A DNA stretch of 64,000 bases from NCBI GenBank assembly GCA_026122225.1, contig JANEZZ010001845.1:248001-312000 (forward strand), read 5' to 3'. The stretch comes from Heloderma charlesbogerti. Its lineage: Eukaryota; Chordata; Lepidosauria; Squamata; Helodermatidae. Within the stretch, counting starts at the first letter, position 1, and each line of letters opens with the position of its first letter. Shown one piece after another: positions 43,803 to 55,309 of the stretch. A program made the translations under genes and the position numbers. The notes beneath the pieces are model-generated. The model was not told where the DNA came from. It searched no databases and saw only the letters and a list, made by a program, of their open reading frames with translations.

Positions 43803-44030
43803 AAGCATGGTATAGTGGTTAGAGTGTTGGACTGAGACTTGGGAGACCTGGGTTCTATTTCCCACTCAGAGGTGAAGCTCACTGGGTGACTTTGGGCCTG
43901 TCACTGACTCTTGGCCTAACCTACCTCATGGGGTTGTTGTGAGGATAAAATGGAGAGGAGGAAGATCATATCTGCCACCTTGAGTTCCTTGTAACAAATA
44001 CATAAGAGAAAGATGGTATATACCAAACAT
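43803..44030 (+). mobile_element. tRNA-derived SINE, second family
   Basis: Plus-strand counterpart of 36530: GGTATAGTGGTTAGAGTGTT (box A), CCTGGGTTCTATTTCCCACT (box B), AAGCTCACTGGGTGACTTTG, CCTAACCTACCTCATGGGGT, TGTGAGGATAAAATGG and ATGGTATATACC near the end. It has diverged over the last 40 bases. Confidence 0.78.
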
Positions 44031-44739
44031 CACAGTCAATTTTTTAATATATACATACTCCTACATCACTCTGAAGGATTTTCCCATTCCATTTAATTAG
44101 ATACCATATTTTAGCATACTGCATTAATTCTTACAGCTTGTCCAGTAGCAGTAAATGATGGGACAATGGAACAGTCAGTGAGCTCTTTAGACATGATGGC
44201 TGTATTCTTTGATGGTTGCTGCTTGGCTTCGATATTCCTCCCATAATGAGGGAATGGCCTGTCCAATGCAATCATGATTGTGGAATGGAAAATGACTGGA
44301 GGACTTGAATTTCCACAAAGGGCATCGTACTACTGAGTAATGACTTATTAAGAGCAGGAAATATGGGTGATGGTAAGTTTGTTCCTCAACACCAGAGCAA
44401 AGAAGGCAAATGACGCCATCCCTGCCAGGATTAGATCCCCTTCCTGCCAACACAGGTACCTATGGGCCTGGAATCCTGGGCTTGCAAGGGGGGGAGTGGA
44501 GCTGTCCAGCTAGAGGAGAGGGCTAGAAATGGGGCCAGGGGCTAGGACCCAATTGCTGAAACAGCAGAGGAGCTATCTGCAAGGTAAAGAGAACAAGGAG
44601 TTGGGCAAGAGTGTTGGGCAAAAGAGTTGCCCAAGGAGTTGAGCAACTCCAACAAGGAGTTGGTCAAGAGAGGTGATGCACCAGCACCAGCCAGGCAGCA
44701 ACTGAAGATTTTTATAGTAGTTCTTACAGACCCATCCCT
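44031..44739. other. Unassigned noncoding stretch
   Basis: A short internal repeat, AAGGAGTTGGGCAAGAG and AAGGAGTTGAGCAACTC, lies at 44594-44672. No gene. Confidence 0.35.
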
Positions 44740-45124
44740 CTAGATTCTTTCACATTTTCAAACCACTATGTGAACTGAAACTCACTTATCCTTTTAAATT
44801 CTCACTTCTCTGAATTTTGCAACAGAGTCTCCCAATTTTTTAAAAAAATGATTAGGGAAAACAGCATTCAAAAATGAAATATATTTAGAAAATTGCTTGC
44901 AAAAAAATGTGCATATTGGGCAAAGACGCATGTATTAGGAAACATGCACAAAAATGCTTGTGAATTTTCATGAAAAACACCTTTTCTTTGTTCTTTTTAA
45001 GTTCTCAAAGGTTCCTCCCAGGCATTATACTGGAGAAATGCTCAAAGTTTTGGATAAGCTGAACTTAAGATTGGAAAAATGAGAATCTGAGGAAAACTGA
45101 AATGGACAGATTTGTCCATCCTTA
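44740..45124. mobile_element. A/T-rich hAT MITE, TAGGGATG type
   Basis: Right end TTTGTCCATCCTTA. Inside: AAAATGTGCATATTGGGCAA, TGTATTAGGAAACATGCAC and AAACTGAAATGGACAG, as in the copy at 35088. The left end and target duplication are unclear. Confidence 0.5.
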
Positions 45125-45304
45125 TGTACATTAGTGGAGGCCCTGATCCTGGAAGCACTTAAGCCAAGGTTTCATCGTCAGGGGCAGATCTTGGTTTAGG
45201 AGGGCCTCATACTGTCAGCTGATCACTCCACCTTCTAAAGGTGGCTTCTGTCTGGGTTCACTGCCATCTTTGCTCTTGGAGACAAGGAAGTAATCATAGC
45301 GGGT

Positions 45305-45500
45305 CAGTGGGGGCTGGTGGCTCCAATGTCAGAGGGGTGGTAAATCCGCTCCAGGTTTCAGTCAGAATCACTCAGAACTCTAAAGGAGAGTTTCAGAACT
45401 CTAAAGGAGATATCCAAGGTGTGGAGCACCTTTAGAGTTCTGACTGAAACCCAGAGTGGATTCACCACTCTACCGACGTTGGAGCTGCCAGCCTGTACTG
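45305..45500. mobile_element. Palindromic hAT MITE, CAGTGGAGG family, copy 3
   Basis: Left end CAGTGGGGGCTGGTGGCTCC, right end GAGCTGCCAGCCTGTACTG. The flanks TAGCGGGT (45297-45304) and TAGGGGGT (45501-45508) match at 7 of 8. The AGAACTCTAAAGGAGA motif is doubled inside (about 45376-45411), a small internal duplication. Confidence 0.83.
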
Positions 45501-45508
45501 TAGGGGGT

Positions 45509-47549
45509 CCTGTGGCATGTAGAGAGCCCAGGTATGGGGAAAAGGCATACTTTTCCCCATCCCTGGGAAAATTCCCCATCCCTGGTGGGGTTACCCTGGT
45601 GTCTAAAGGTGTGTTTGCCCTTGATAGCATCTGTCTCAGAGTCTACACTTGGGGAGGGAGCCAACTCTTCTGGCTCCTGGCATGTAGGGGGTGAGGTGGG
45701 GAGCTCCTCTTCCATTTCTAAAGATGCTCTGTCCTATTCAGGCCCCAGAACCTTCTAACTGGGCATGTCAAGCCCCATGCAATCCACCTTAACTTATCCT
45801 TATCCTGGCATCCCTGAAAGGGCTGAAGTAACCATGTAAGCAGGGACTGGGGCCATAGCCTCATAGCCCCACTGCCAATGGCACACATTTGATGTCACAC
45901 ACACACCCCAGGCCCACATTTGCAGCGTGAGCATCCAGAGAGAGGAGCCTATGCATCAAGGTGAACACACAGGGGCCTCCACGCAAGCCAGTTGCACAGG
46001 GCTCCATGCACTGTTCATGAGTAGTCTTCCTCCTTGCATATCCTCCAGAGGAACCTGGGGAGCAGCTCGCCTACACCCAGAGGAGGCTCCATTACTCTCC
46101 TCTGACTCTGAGGATCTGGGAAGACACCAGCATGCCACAACCACTACCACTACCACATTGCCACAGCCTGAGGCTGCTATAATGGACCAGGGCCCTGTAA
46201 AGATCAAAGCCTCAGTAAAGACAGAGGCGGAGCTCACCATCCTAAAGGGTGGAGTCTTCCTACGTAAGCTTTAGTCTTGTTCTGACTTTTGTCGGGGCAG
46301 CAGACAGACCACCTTGTCTGTTTTCGAGCCCGAGCAGCACCACTTGGAGTTCTTGGAGGTGCTGATCTCCTTCCCTCTCGCTTCCGGAGGAAACTGACCA
46401 CTGCTCCAGATCTGATTGACAGCAGAACCCTGCAACCCAAGCTACACCTCAGAACATCCACAGAACCCAGGGCCTGACTGAAACCAGACAGGTTTTGGCA
46501 AAAAATAAATAAAAATCCTACAAAAGTTGGCCCCTCGCCATGCCAGCTACAGTACAAAAATGGGGGGGGTCACAATTTTGACCCTCATGAAAATGAACAC
46601 AGAATGTGTCAAGAAGCTTCAGATTGGTGGTAGAGGGAGGAAAAACTTGATTTCCTGTGCTGCCCAAAATGTGGCTTCATTTTCCATCACAAGATCATAG
46701 GACTATCATGATGTGGTGTGCCTTAAATAATTATTTTGCCTATGTATTCCCAAAAGCCTTGCCGTTCATTAAAGGGTTCATCTCCTTGCCTTCTAACCAT
46801 CTTCAGAACCATATTTCTCCATCTGAAGCCTAACTTGCCCTATTAAATGAGGTTTAGATGGAGGGGGAAATGCTAAAATAAATTCTAATCCCTCCCTGGC
46901 ATGTAGAAATATTTTTAACTAGTATAAGAGCTCCAGAAAATTGCCTCCCATGAGATCGTCTCTTTCTACTTCCTCCCCAGCTGCAAATATACTTCAAAGA
47001 ATTTCTAATATAACATGGGGAATGGAATATCAAGCAGAGAGAAACCAACACTCCTTGTCAGGCACAGCAGAAACTCCACTTTTGAAGCCTCTAAACTTGT
47101 CAGGGGAAAGGGACTAGGTGTCTCATCCTTGAAACCTTCCTACAAGAGGCTGGACCAGTGACAAGAGAGTTCCCCCTGGGTTGAGTCAGAATTACTCCGA
47201 AGAAACCAAGGCATTTCCTAAGAAATGTGAAATAGCTGGGCTTATTTCTAGGCCAATCCATGTTTATTTCTGAGCCCATCCACCCAGCTACAGTGATATC
47301 AACAGCCTTTAGGAAAACTACATTTCCCTGGTGCTATTTGCACCCAGCACACTGCACTCATGTCAGAAAATCATTGGCTCACCTCAACAGGAAGGGTTAT
47401 TTAGACTTCCTGTTCAGGCTGGGACTTTGCCCAGGCAATCATAGCTTTCTTTACTGGCTCTCAGCTTGTTCTAACACTTGGCTTATTCTCTAGTTCTGAC
47501 CTCCGAGTTCCTTCTCCTGGCTCTGGCCTGCCAATTTTGAGTCCTGGCT
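45509..47549. other. Unassigned stretch, about 2 kb
   Basis: No named repeat or supported exon. 45530-45610 repeats CCCCATCCCTGG. 45925-46275 is open on both strands with a CCACTACCACTACCAC tract but has no recognisable domain. 46700-47040 looks single-copy. Confidence 0.3.
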
Positions 47550-47560
47550 GCCACTTGATA

Positions 47561-47890
47561 AAAAGGTAAAGGTAAAGGTGTCCCCAACCAGTCGTGTCTG
47601 ACTCTAGGGTGTGGTGCTCATCCCCGTTTCTAAGCCAAAGAGCCAGAGCTGTCCGAAGATGCTTCCGTGGTCATGTGGCCGGCATGACTGAACACCGAGG
47701 TGCACGGAACGCTGTTACCTTTCCCACCGAGGCAGTACCTATTTATCCACTTGCAATTTCTTGCTTTCGAACTGCTAGGTTGGCAGGAGCTGGGACTGAA
47801 GATGGGAGCTCACTCCGTCACACAGCACTCGGGTCTCGAACTGTTGACCTGCCAACCTTCCAGTCTGCAGTTCAGCGTCTTAACCACTAA
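47561..47890 (-). mobile_element. Sauria-type SINE with BovB-like tail, complete
   Basis: GCCACTTGATA lies at 47550-47560 and 47891-47901, a perfect 11-bp target duplication. The minus strand begins TTAGTGGTTAAGACGCTGAA (box A region) and has CAACAGTTCGAGACCCGAGT (box B). The body has AGCTCCCATCTTCAGTCCCA and CCGGCCACATGACCACGGAA. The end is GAGTCAGACACGACTGG, then a TTTACCTTTACC tail. The GTCAGACACGACTG part matches the BovB 3' end (GTCGGACACGACTG), so BovB protein probably moved it. RNA polymerase III type. Confidence 0.88.
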
Positions 47891-47901
47891 GCCACTTGAT
47901 A

Positions 47902-49669
47902 GCTGCCTACAATTCAGCTCTGACACAATCAGACACACTGGGTTGGGAAACAAGAAACCAAATCCATAATCTGTAATCTAAAGTCTTTTACTGTTCCTTC
48001 AAAATGGCCAATGAAACTCCTTGTATTCCATCCAGATTTTGCCCTTAGAAGCTAAAGATCAGTGAAATGGTGAATCAGGACTACTTAACTGGTTTCAGTG
48101 GGAGGAATTTGCATTGTCCTTCCAAAGAAGACATTCAGCATAGTTTCTCTTGGATGTCAGACGACTCAGACGTCTTTCCTTGTTCAGCAACAGACCAAAC
48201 ATCTATAATCAGAAAGTAAATTGCAACTTCTGGACATTGAGACTCTTCCAAAACCTTGCAGCCTAATCTTGCTGAATAAATGTGCTTTAAAACTTTAATG
48301 GATTTCTTAAAAGCCAAATGCAAGCACTCCTTAAACCACCGCTGGGCTCTCTGTCTACAGTCTGCTGGTTTTCTTCTGCCAAGGGGTATCTGAGAACGCC
48401 AAGGAGCATTTCCAGTAGGAAGGTTTGGTTTGTCTCAATTCAGGATGGTGCTTCAGGTTCTTACCATGGCAATTCCAATTTGTCATAGCATTCCTTGGGA
48501 GAAAAGCTGTTTCTTGTGTTTTGTGTAAATGGTATCTGTCTACTGACCTGAGCTTGAACCACAAGGAGACAGAGGTTCTGAATATGGCTCTTAATGCAAG
48601 ACTCTGATATCTTTCCAAGTGCTTGATGTGTGAGGAAGAAATGTAGAGGGTTATATAATTTACCAGTGTCGTTTAGTTCCCCATTTGTTGTTGGATGAGG
48701 AGTATGTTGCACAATGAAGTCTATTGTGGAGAATAATGTGCATGAATTGTGCAACTTTCTTCCATTGCAATGGAATCTTGCTGATAAGTATCCAGAAAAT
48801 GCAGTGACCAGCATCTGGGAAGGCGGAATAATCCACAAAACTAAAAGAGACAGGCTTGGCCTATCACATGGCAAGATTGGTTCCAGACTAGATCCAGAAT
48901 GTACCAGAATCCATCATTGGGTTCAGCAGCCTCTGTAAGTCCTGTCTCCTTGGGTCATGCTAAGAAGTACACAATGCATGACCTCCAGCATGCAATGGTA
49001 CACTCCCAACTATGACATGATTACTCTGAATGCATAGATGATCTCAGAAGTGAGAAGTAAGGATATAAAAAGAGGGCAAGCTCTGTTTATCCTTTGCTAG
49101 TCATGCACAGAAGCCAGCTAAATGGCTTGTGAGTGGGCACATCTTGGTTCTGCTTCAGATCTCTGACATATATATGCACATGAATGAGACTGATGTTGTT
49201 CTGTTCCCAGCAACAGAGCCAGCCCTACCGTTAGGCAGAGTGAGGGGGTCACTTCAGGCAGCAGGTGCTGAGAGGCAGCTGGCTGGAGCTCACTGACTCA
49301 AGAAGAGCTGTTGTCTCAGCAACATGCACAGGTCCTCTGAACCTTTAGGAAGCCTGGCTAATCTGGGCCTGCTGTTCACCCCACCCCCTCTGGAGAGATG
49401 TCTGTCTCTTAAAGGGCCATTGCCTGATTCTTCACCTGCTGGCTCCAGCAGAGGGGTGGTGAGGACCTCATAAGGGGAGTTCCCACTGAGTCAGAGAAGT
49501 CTAATAGAGCCACATCCTCTGGCCTGGAGGGTCCCAGGGTGATGGATGATGCCTCTTCCAACTTGCAGTTCTCCTCTGATCCAGAGAGGGGATCAAGGCC
49601 AGAAAAGATTATACTGTGGCAGCAGTGGCTGGAATTTAGAGGCCATCATTAATTGGTCTTAACCTTAAT
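47902..49669. other. Unassigned stretch, about 1.8 kb
   Basis: No gene or repeat named. The sequence is of mixed composition and largely free of interspersed-repeat features, so it is probably single-copy. Confidence 0.3.
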
Positions 49670-49870
49670 GGAGCATTGCTCTTAGCCATGACCACTAAGT
49701 AAATCCACCTTGTACAGAGGCAATCTATCTCTGAATGCCAAACACTGGAGACAAAGAGTATCAGTATTTTCTACGGCCTTCTTGTGAGCATCCTGGGATA
49801 CCTGGCAGGGTGGGGTAGGAAACAGAATGCTGGTCAAGGTGGAGCTTGGTCTGATGAAGCAAAACAATTT
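49670..49870 (+). mobile_element. CR1 LINE 3' end
   Basis: CTTGTACAGAGGCAATCTAT, CTGAATGCCAAACACTGGAG, AACAGAATGCTGGTCAAGGT and GGAGCTTGGTCTGATGAAGC, in CR1 3' UTR order. No tail repeats remain. Confidence 0.6.
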
Positions 49871-50799
49871 TTATATCCTAGAGACAGAACCAGGCTGTGC
49901 CAGGTGACTGGATTAATGTGACCGTAGAAGCCATGAGTATCTGCTATGCCTACTCAGATGATCTGAGCAGATACCACCACTCTCAGTCTGCTTCTTTTTT
50001 CTAGACATAAATTATAGCTTCATTTACAAGTTTGAAAGAGAAGTGTGAAAATACTTTGTCGCTTAAGATTGTGCTTGGTTTCTCCTCCACAGCAGGAATA
50101 AAAAGATAAGTGGCTCTTTCTTCCAGCAGCCTAGCCGAGACTTCTAGCCAGGCCTTTAAAAGCTTAAGGAAGTTCACCTAGCAGCTGCCAAGTTCCCCCC
50201 CCTGCCCCACTTTTCTTTTCTTTTCTTTTTGCGAAAAGATAATCTAAGCTCTTGAGAAAAGGGAGCACTGAATTTAAGCCCAACAGGAAATCTCACAGGA
50301 AAATTAAACAGCCCAAAGCTTTACTGACTGGGTGTGTAATGCTAAGTCTCTTTCTCTCTCATCTCCATAACTAACTGTGGTTCCAGTTAAGCGGCATCCT
50401 TTTCCAATAAAAAGTTTTAAAGCTTTCACTTTTTTTTTTCTCCATTTCTTTCTGTCTGTCTGTCTTTTCTAATGTGCTACCGGAGAGTGGCAAGACAAAA
50501 ATGCATTGCCGAATTAAACCCCAGTGTCCCCACTCACAGAGTGGGGTTGCCGCTGTGCCTATGTATGAGTCACTGCTCAAGAGTCAAGAGACTCTGAAAT
50601 ATTCAAGCCAGCACCACTTTTGCTTTACTCTGCGAGGGCTGAGAACAGCACAACCCTGTTCCATTAGTAGAAGGCAATGAAAGTGATGCAAGGAAACAAA
50701 AGGGTCAAGATATTCAGCAGATCTTTCTTCCTGCTTTGTTAGGCAGCAACAGACTTGGTGGCATTGTGCCCATTAGAGATGTGCAAAACAACCTAGTAT
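49871..50799. other. Unassigned, with possibly conserved patch
   Basis: 50200-50700 is free of repeat features apart from short TTTTC and T runs. It holds AGCTTTCAC, GGTTCCAGTTAAGCGGC and AATGCATTGCCGAATTAAAC. It may be single-copy or conserved; no evidence either way. Confidence 0.3.
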
Positions 50800-51055
50800 A
50801 TAGAATTTGCTGCCACAAAATGGGTTGACAGGCATCTGCTTAAGTAGCTTTAAAGAGGGATGGACAACATCATGGAAGAGGGATGACTCTGTCCATGAAA
50901 GCTGAAAGGAGCCTCCATCTGTTGTGCCAGTCTATCTCTGAATACCAGGCACTGGGGATAAACAGCAGGGGGCAGAGCAATAGCTTTTCTGCCCTACTGA
51001 TGGGCTTCCTCTTTGGGGCATCTGGTTGGTCACTGTTGGGTGACTGAGGGTTGGA
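50800..51055 (+). mobile_element. CR1 LINE 3' end
   Basis: AGAATTTGCTGCCACAAAAT, TAGCTTTAAAGAGGGATGGA, CTATCTCTGAATACCAGGCA and CATCTGGTTGGTCACTGTTG. Same region as 49670 but extending further 5'. Confidence 0.65.
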
Positions 51056-51600
51056 GAAATCTATCTATTTCTGGCCCAGGTCACCACCACATATTTTTAC
51101 CCATAATTCCATTCTGTGTCAACATTAATATGCTTTAAAAGAAACACCAATAAAAATATGTACTTCAATATGCATTTAAATTTGTATTTTCCTCAAAATA
51201 CATATTTAAAATGCTATTTAAATGTGGGTGTTTCTCTCAAAGTCAAAATTGTATTTAAGAGCTGTATCCAATGTTAGTCCTATGTAGAGAAGACCCATTG
51301 AAAGACATGAATTGGAATTCATTTATTCTTTTGTTTTTTGCACTCTTCCAAATTTTGCAGTACAGTTCTTCACTCAAAAACCATACCAAAATGCATGCAA
51401 AATGCATATTATAGGGTAAAATGCAGAGAAATGCATATTGTAAAAGAAATCAATAAAGATGATGATGATGATGATAATTTCCATGTGGATTTTTAAAAAA
51501 AAACTCAGATGCATGTGGAAACGAGACAGGACAGATTTATAAATGGACACATGAGAAATTGACATCGATCAGAAATAGACTGATCTCTCTGCCCCTACAA
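51056..51600. other. A/T-rich stretch with DNA-element remnants
   Basis: 51255-51320 (GTATCCAATGTTAGTCCTAT, AGACCCATTGAAAGACATGA) resembles a palindromic squamate MITE. 51340-51570 resembles the inside of the A/T-rich hAT MITEs. (GAT)n at 51457-51474. Confidence 0.35.
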
Positions 51601-52578
51601 CCAAATTAACTCTGGGCAAAATGAGTGAGCCAAAGCCAAGCCCCGCTAAGAAATTTCACTCTTCATCATGCAGTCACTGCTACACATGCATAGGGCTGTG
51701 TGAGTTCCAAATTCTTCTGACCTTCAGTTTTCTCAGGTGAGAATTGTACATTACCTAATGAAATCTGCGATCCATGGTCATCCACCTAAAATAAAAAGGG
51801 GTGCGTGCGTGCATGCGTGCGTGTGTGAGACAGAGAGAGATTACATAGGACAACTCTGCCTCAAGCATGAGAATCCTACACTACTTTCTGCTTTTCCAAC
51901 TAAAGAGAAAAAGAAAGACAAGCAGAGCTGAAACATCCTTGCTTATTCCTTTCTCCAAGTGTAATGATTCTATAATGCAACCCCCAGATTTCTGGTGCCT
52001 AAGCAATTACCGCTTGATGGAAAATTTGCTGCACCCGGGGCCTTGGCACAGCTTGTTTTCAGAGATGCTAATGCTCACAAAATGCCGAAAATGAGTGTTT
52101 TGTTGCAAAATCAAGGACTATGTCAAAATCAGAGGGCGCTTGGAGTAAAAGCCACTGTTCTCCTTTGCAAGATCTCCATATTGTAAATGGGGGGGGTGCA
52201 GCGTTAGTGCTGAAGCCTCAGCCGTGACTGGTGGATCTACCCTAATGGCTCCAAGGGGTGGTGCTGGCAGAAGAAGGGTGGTTCTACAGCCGGAGTTGCT
52301 GTGATTCTAAAGAGGGGCAAGGCAGGCAGAGCCTAAAGAAAGAGGGAGAGAAGAAGCAGAGGTTTTGGAAAAGAGGAAACAGTGCTCGGAGGAAGAAGAA
52401 GGCTGCATGGGTGTGCATCTTGCTTGCGGTGGCACTGAGTCATGAGCTTTATAGTCTTAAACCTGTGCAAATTTCCACCACCAGCGTGCTTCAGGGGGCT
52501 GGATGATTTGATCATAGGACACCAGTTTTACCTCAGCTGCAGATATTACCCATTTGTTCCCAGGCTCAGTTTAAGGTT
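51601..52578. other. Unassigned noncoding stretch
   Basis: About 1 kb without a named repeat. (TGCG)n-type patch at 51801-51823. No exon supported. Confidence 0.3.
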
Positions 52579-54232
52579 TTGTTTTGTGCAAAGACGGGCA
52601 TGATAAAGGACAAAGAAGGCAGGGACCTAACAGATGCAGATGAGATTAAGAAGAGGTGGAAAGAATACACAGAAGAACGATACAGGAAAGATATTAATGT
52701 CCCTGATAGCCATGATAGCGCAGTCACTGAACTTGAGCCAGACATCCTAGAGAGTGAAGTCAACTGTCAAGTGGGCCTTAGGAAGCACAACAAAGCTAGC
52801 GGAGATGACAGTATTCCAGCTGAGCTATTTAAAATCCTAAAAGATGATGCTGTTAAAGTGCTGCATTCAATATGCCAACAAATTTGGAACGCTCAACAAT
52901 GGCCACAAGACTGGAAAAGGTCAGTTTACATTCCAATTCCAAAGAAGGGCAACGCCAAAGAGTGTTCAAACTACCGCACAATTGCGCTCATTTCACATGC
53001 CAGCAAGGTGATGCTCAAAAAATCCTACAAGCTAGGCTTTAGCAGTATGCGAACTGAGAACTACCGGAAGTACAAGCTGGGTTTCGAAGAGGCAGAGGAA
53101 CTAGAGATCAAATCGCCAACATTCGCTGCATCATGGAGAAAGCAAGAGAATTCCAGAAAAACGTCTATTTCTGCTTCATTGACTATGCTAAAGCCTTTCA
53201 TGGTGTGGATCACAACAAACTGTGGCAAATTCTGAAAGTGATGGGAGTACCAGACCACCTTACCTGTCTCCTGAGAAACCTGTACGAGGGTCAAGAAGCA
53301 ACAGTAAGAACCAGACATGGAACAACTGAGTGGTTCAAAATTGGGAAAGGAGTACGACAAGGCTGCATATTGTCACCCTGCTTATTTAACTTATATGCAG
53401 AGTACATCATGAGAAATGCCGGGTTGGATGAATCACAGGTCGGAATTAAGATTGCTGGGAGAATTATCAACAACCTCCAATATGCAGACGATACTACCCT
53501 AATGGCAGAAAGTGAAGAGGATCTAAAGAGCCTCTTGTTGAGGGTGAAAGAGGAGAGTGCAAAAGCTGGTTTGAAACTCAACATTAAAAAAACGAAGATC
53601 ATGGCCCTATCACTTCCGGGCATATAGAAGGGGAAGAAATGGAAGCAGTGACAGAGTTTACTTTCTTGGGCTCCAAGATCACTGCAGACGGTGACTGTAG
53701 CCATGAAATTAAAAGACGCTTGCTCCTTGGGAGGAAAGCTATGGCAAACCTAGACAGCATAGTAAGAAGCAGAGACATCACCTTGCCGACAAAGGTCTGT
53801 CTAATCAAAGCTATGGTTTTCCCAGTAGTAATGTATTGCTGTGAGAGCTGGACTATAAGGAAGGCTGAGCGCTGAAGAATTGATGCTTTCGAACTGTGGT
53901 GCTGGAGAAGACTCTTCCGAGTCCCCTGGACTGCAAGGAGGTCAAATCAGTCCATCCTAAAGGAAATCAACCCTGAGTGCTCATTGGAAGGACAGATACT
54001 GAAGCTGAAGCTCAAATATTTTAGCCACCTAATGCGAAGAGAAAACTCTCTGGAAAAGACCCTGATGCTGGGAAAGACTGAAGGCAAAAGGAGAAGGGGA
54101 TGGCAGAGGATGAGATGGCTAGATAGCATCACCAATGCAATGAATATGGACTTGAGCCCACTCCGGGAGAGAGTGCAGGACAGGAAGGCCTGGCGTGCTA
54201 TGGTCCGTGGGGTCACGAAGAGTCGGACATGA
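52579..54232 (+). pseudogene. BovB ORF2 part (reverse transcriptase and C-terminus), broken
   Basis: 52579-53235 covers the linker (KDKEGRDLTDADEIKKRWKE, then NKASGDDSIPAELFKIL and KKGNAKECSNYRTIAL). A frame change near 53020 follows. 53133-53627 is an uninterrupted RT core with FCFIDYAKAFHGVDH, GVRQGCILSPCLFNLY and YADDTTLMAESEED; the catalytic ADD is present. A short deletion near 53610 shifts the frame; 53639-53875 (SKITADGDCSH; YCCESWTIRKAER) ends at a TGA. 53984-54232 carries the C-terminal HLMRRENSLEKT and GVTKSRT. Unlike copies 1 and 4 the RQGC arginine codon is intact (CGA). Confidence 0.9.
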
Positions 54233-54257
54233 CTGAACGACTGAACAACAACAACTT
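52579..54257 (+). mobile_element. RTE/BovB LINE copy 6, 5'-truncated
   Basis: Starts in the linker after the endonuclease (TTTTGTGCAAAGACGGGC) and runs to GACTGAACGACTGAACAACA. No target duplication is seen; the right flank is only a few bases from another element (54263), which may hide it. It keeps the best reverse-transcriptase frame of the window. Confidence 0.93.
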
Positions 54258-54262
54258 CTAGC

Positions 54263-54692
54263 TAGGGATGTATGGATTATGTAAAATCTGTTCTGTCTGT
54301 GTTTCATGGGTTGTCGGGCATCTTTTGTTCCATTGTCCACCCATCACCAGAACTGGATTTTTTTGGGGGGGGGTTGTTTCCAAATTTGCGCAAAAACACA
54401 TTTGTGCAAATGTGCCTATGTGAAAAATGCAAAAACACCCCCCAAATGTGCATCTTCACCCTTTAGCCTATGGGGAAATTGTTTATTTTTGGCCAGTTTT
54501 TTGTTTTGTGTATTTTTCTATAAGGAAATTTGCACAAAATGTGGGAAAGCAAATAGAAAACTGGTCCACAAGTCCACAGAATCTGCCTGACAGGGGGAAA
54601 GACAGTCTGATCTAGAATCTGTGGGTCGGATTCATTAAAATGATAAAATCTGAACTCATCTGGTTCCATTGTGGATTTCTCCAACATCCCTA
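54263..54692. mobile_element. A/T-rich hAT MITE, TAGGGATG type, both ends
   Basis: Left end TAGGGATGTATGGATT, right end TCCAACATCCCTA: an 8-base inverted end, TAGGGATG. Inside: TTTGCGCAAAAACACATTTG, GGAAATTGTTTATTTTTGGC and AAATTTGCACAAAATG. The flanks CTTCTAGC and CTGGGACC agree at only 4 of 8. It adjoins the BovB copy 6 tail. Confidence 0.65.
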
Positions 54693-55039
54693 CTGGGACC
54701 AAGTTCTCTGAGGAACTGTTTAAACCAGGGGTAGGCAATGTGGTTCCCACAGATATCTTTTCTGATGCCGACCTAGGCAACCTACCCCTCCAAAGCTTTT
54801 TCAATTGACACATTTTCTTAGAGGTGGCTATGATCACTGTGAAATAGGTTTTTGTTGGTGCTCTAAACTGTCAGTTCAGAAGAGTTCTTTAGTGCACTGG
54901 AGTTCAGATTCCACCTCTGCCTTGTACTCAGTCTTTGGGACAGTTTAATGGTGCTTTGCCATGCCTCACATGGCAGCCATTTTGTGTTGCTGCCCAGGAC
55001 AAGTTCTCAAATTGCCAAATGTGTCCACTGCCCATGGCC
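54693..55039. other. Unassigned, with hAT-like left end
   Basis: CAGGGGTAGGCAATGTGGT at 54727 resembles a hAT start. No right end found. Confidence 0.3.
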
Positions 55040-55250
55040 TACATACATATGAGCTCACTCAGACCCTGAAGTCAGCCTCTGATGTCATAGCTCTTGGGCC
55101 TACCACTGAGGTCAATCAGGTTGATGGGAACCTGGGAGAGGGTCTTTTGGTGGTGGCCCCACATTTGTAGAACACCTTCCTCTGAGAACTCCACTTGGGC
55201 CCCTCTCTTTCAGCCTTTAAAATGGATCCTGAAGAATTTTTTCATGCCTC
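55040..55250 (+). mobile_element. L2-like LINE remnant
   Basis: GAGAGGGTCTTTTGGTGGTG, GCCCCACATTTGTAGAACAC and CTTCCTCTGAGAACTCCAC follow the order (GAGAGGGCCTTT, GGCCCCxxxxTGTGGAAC) seen in the other L2-like ends. Decayed. Confidence 0.4.
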
Positions 55251-55303
55251 CAAGTTCTTCGTTGATGTTATTGATGCGTGTATGCTAGGGATGGACGAAA
55301 GTC

Positions 55304-55309
55304 ACTTAC
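55304..55309 (-). promoter_or_regulatory. Outward 5' splice-site-like motif, copy C left end
   Basis: The minus strand reads TCAG|GTAAGTGAC, a perfect donor consensus pointing out of the left end. Usage unknown. Confidence 0.45.

Noticed and set aside
45925..46275. Exon-like open frame with a Thr run
   Set aside because: The Thr run comes from a CCACTAC/ACCACTA microsatellite and both strands are equally open.
54255..54700. 8-bp target duplication for the MITE at 54263
   Set aside because: The flanks CTTCTAGC and CTGGGACC agree at only 4 of 8, so I do not claim one.
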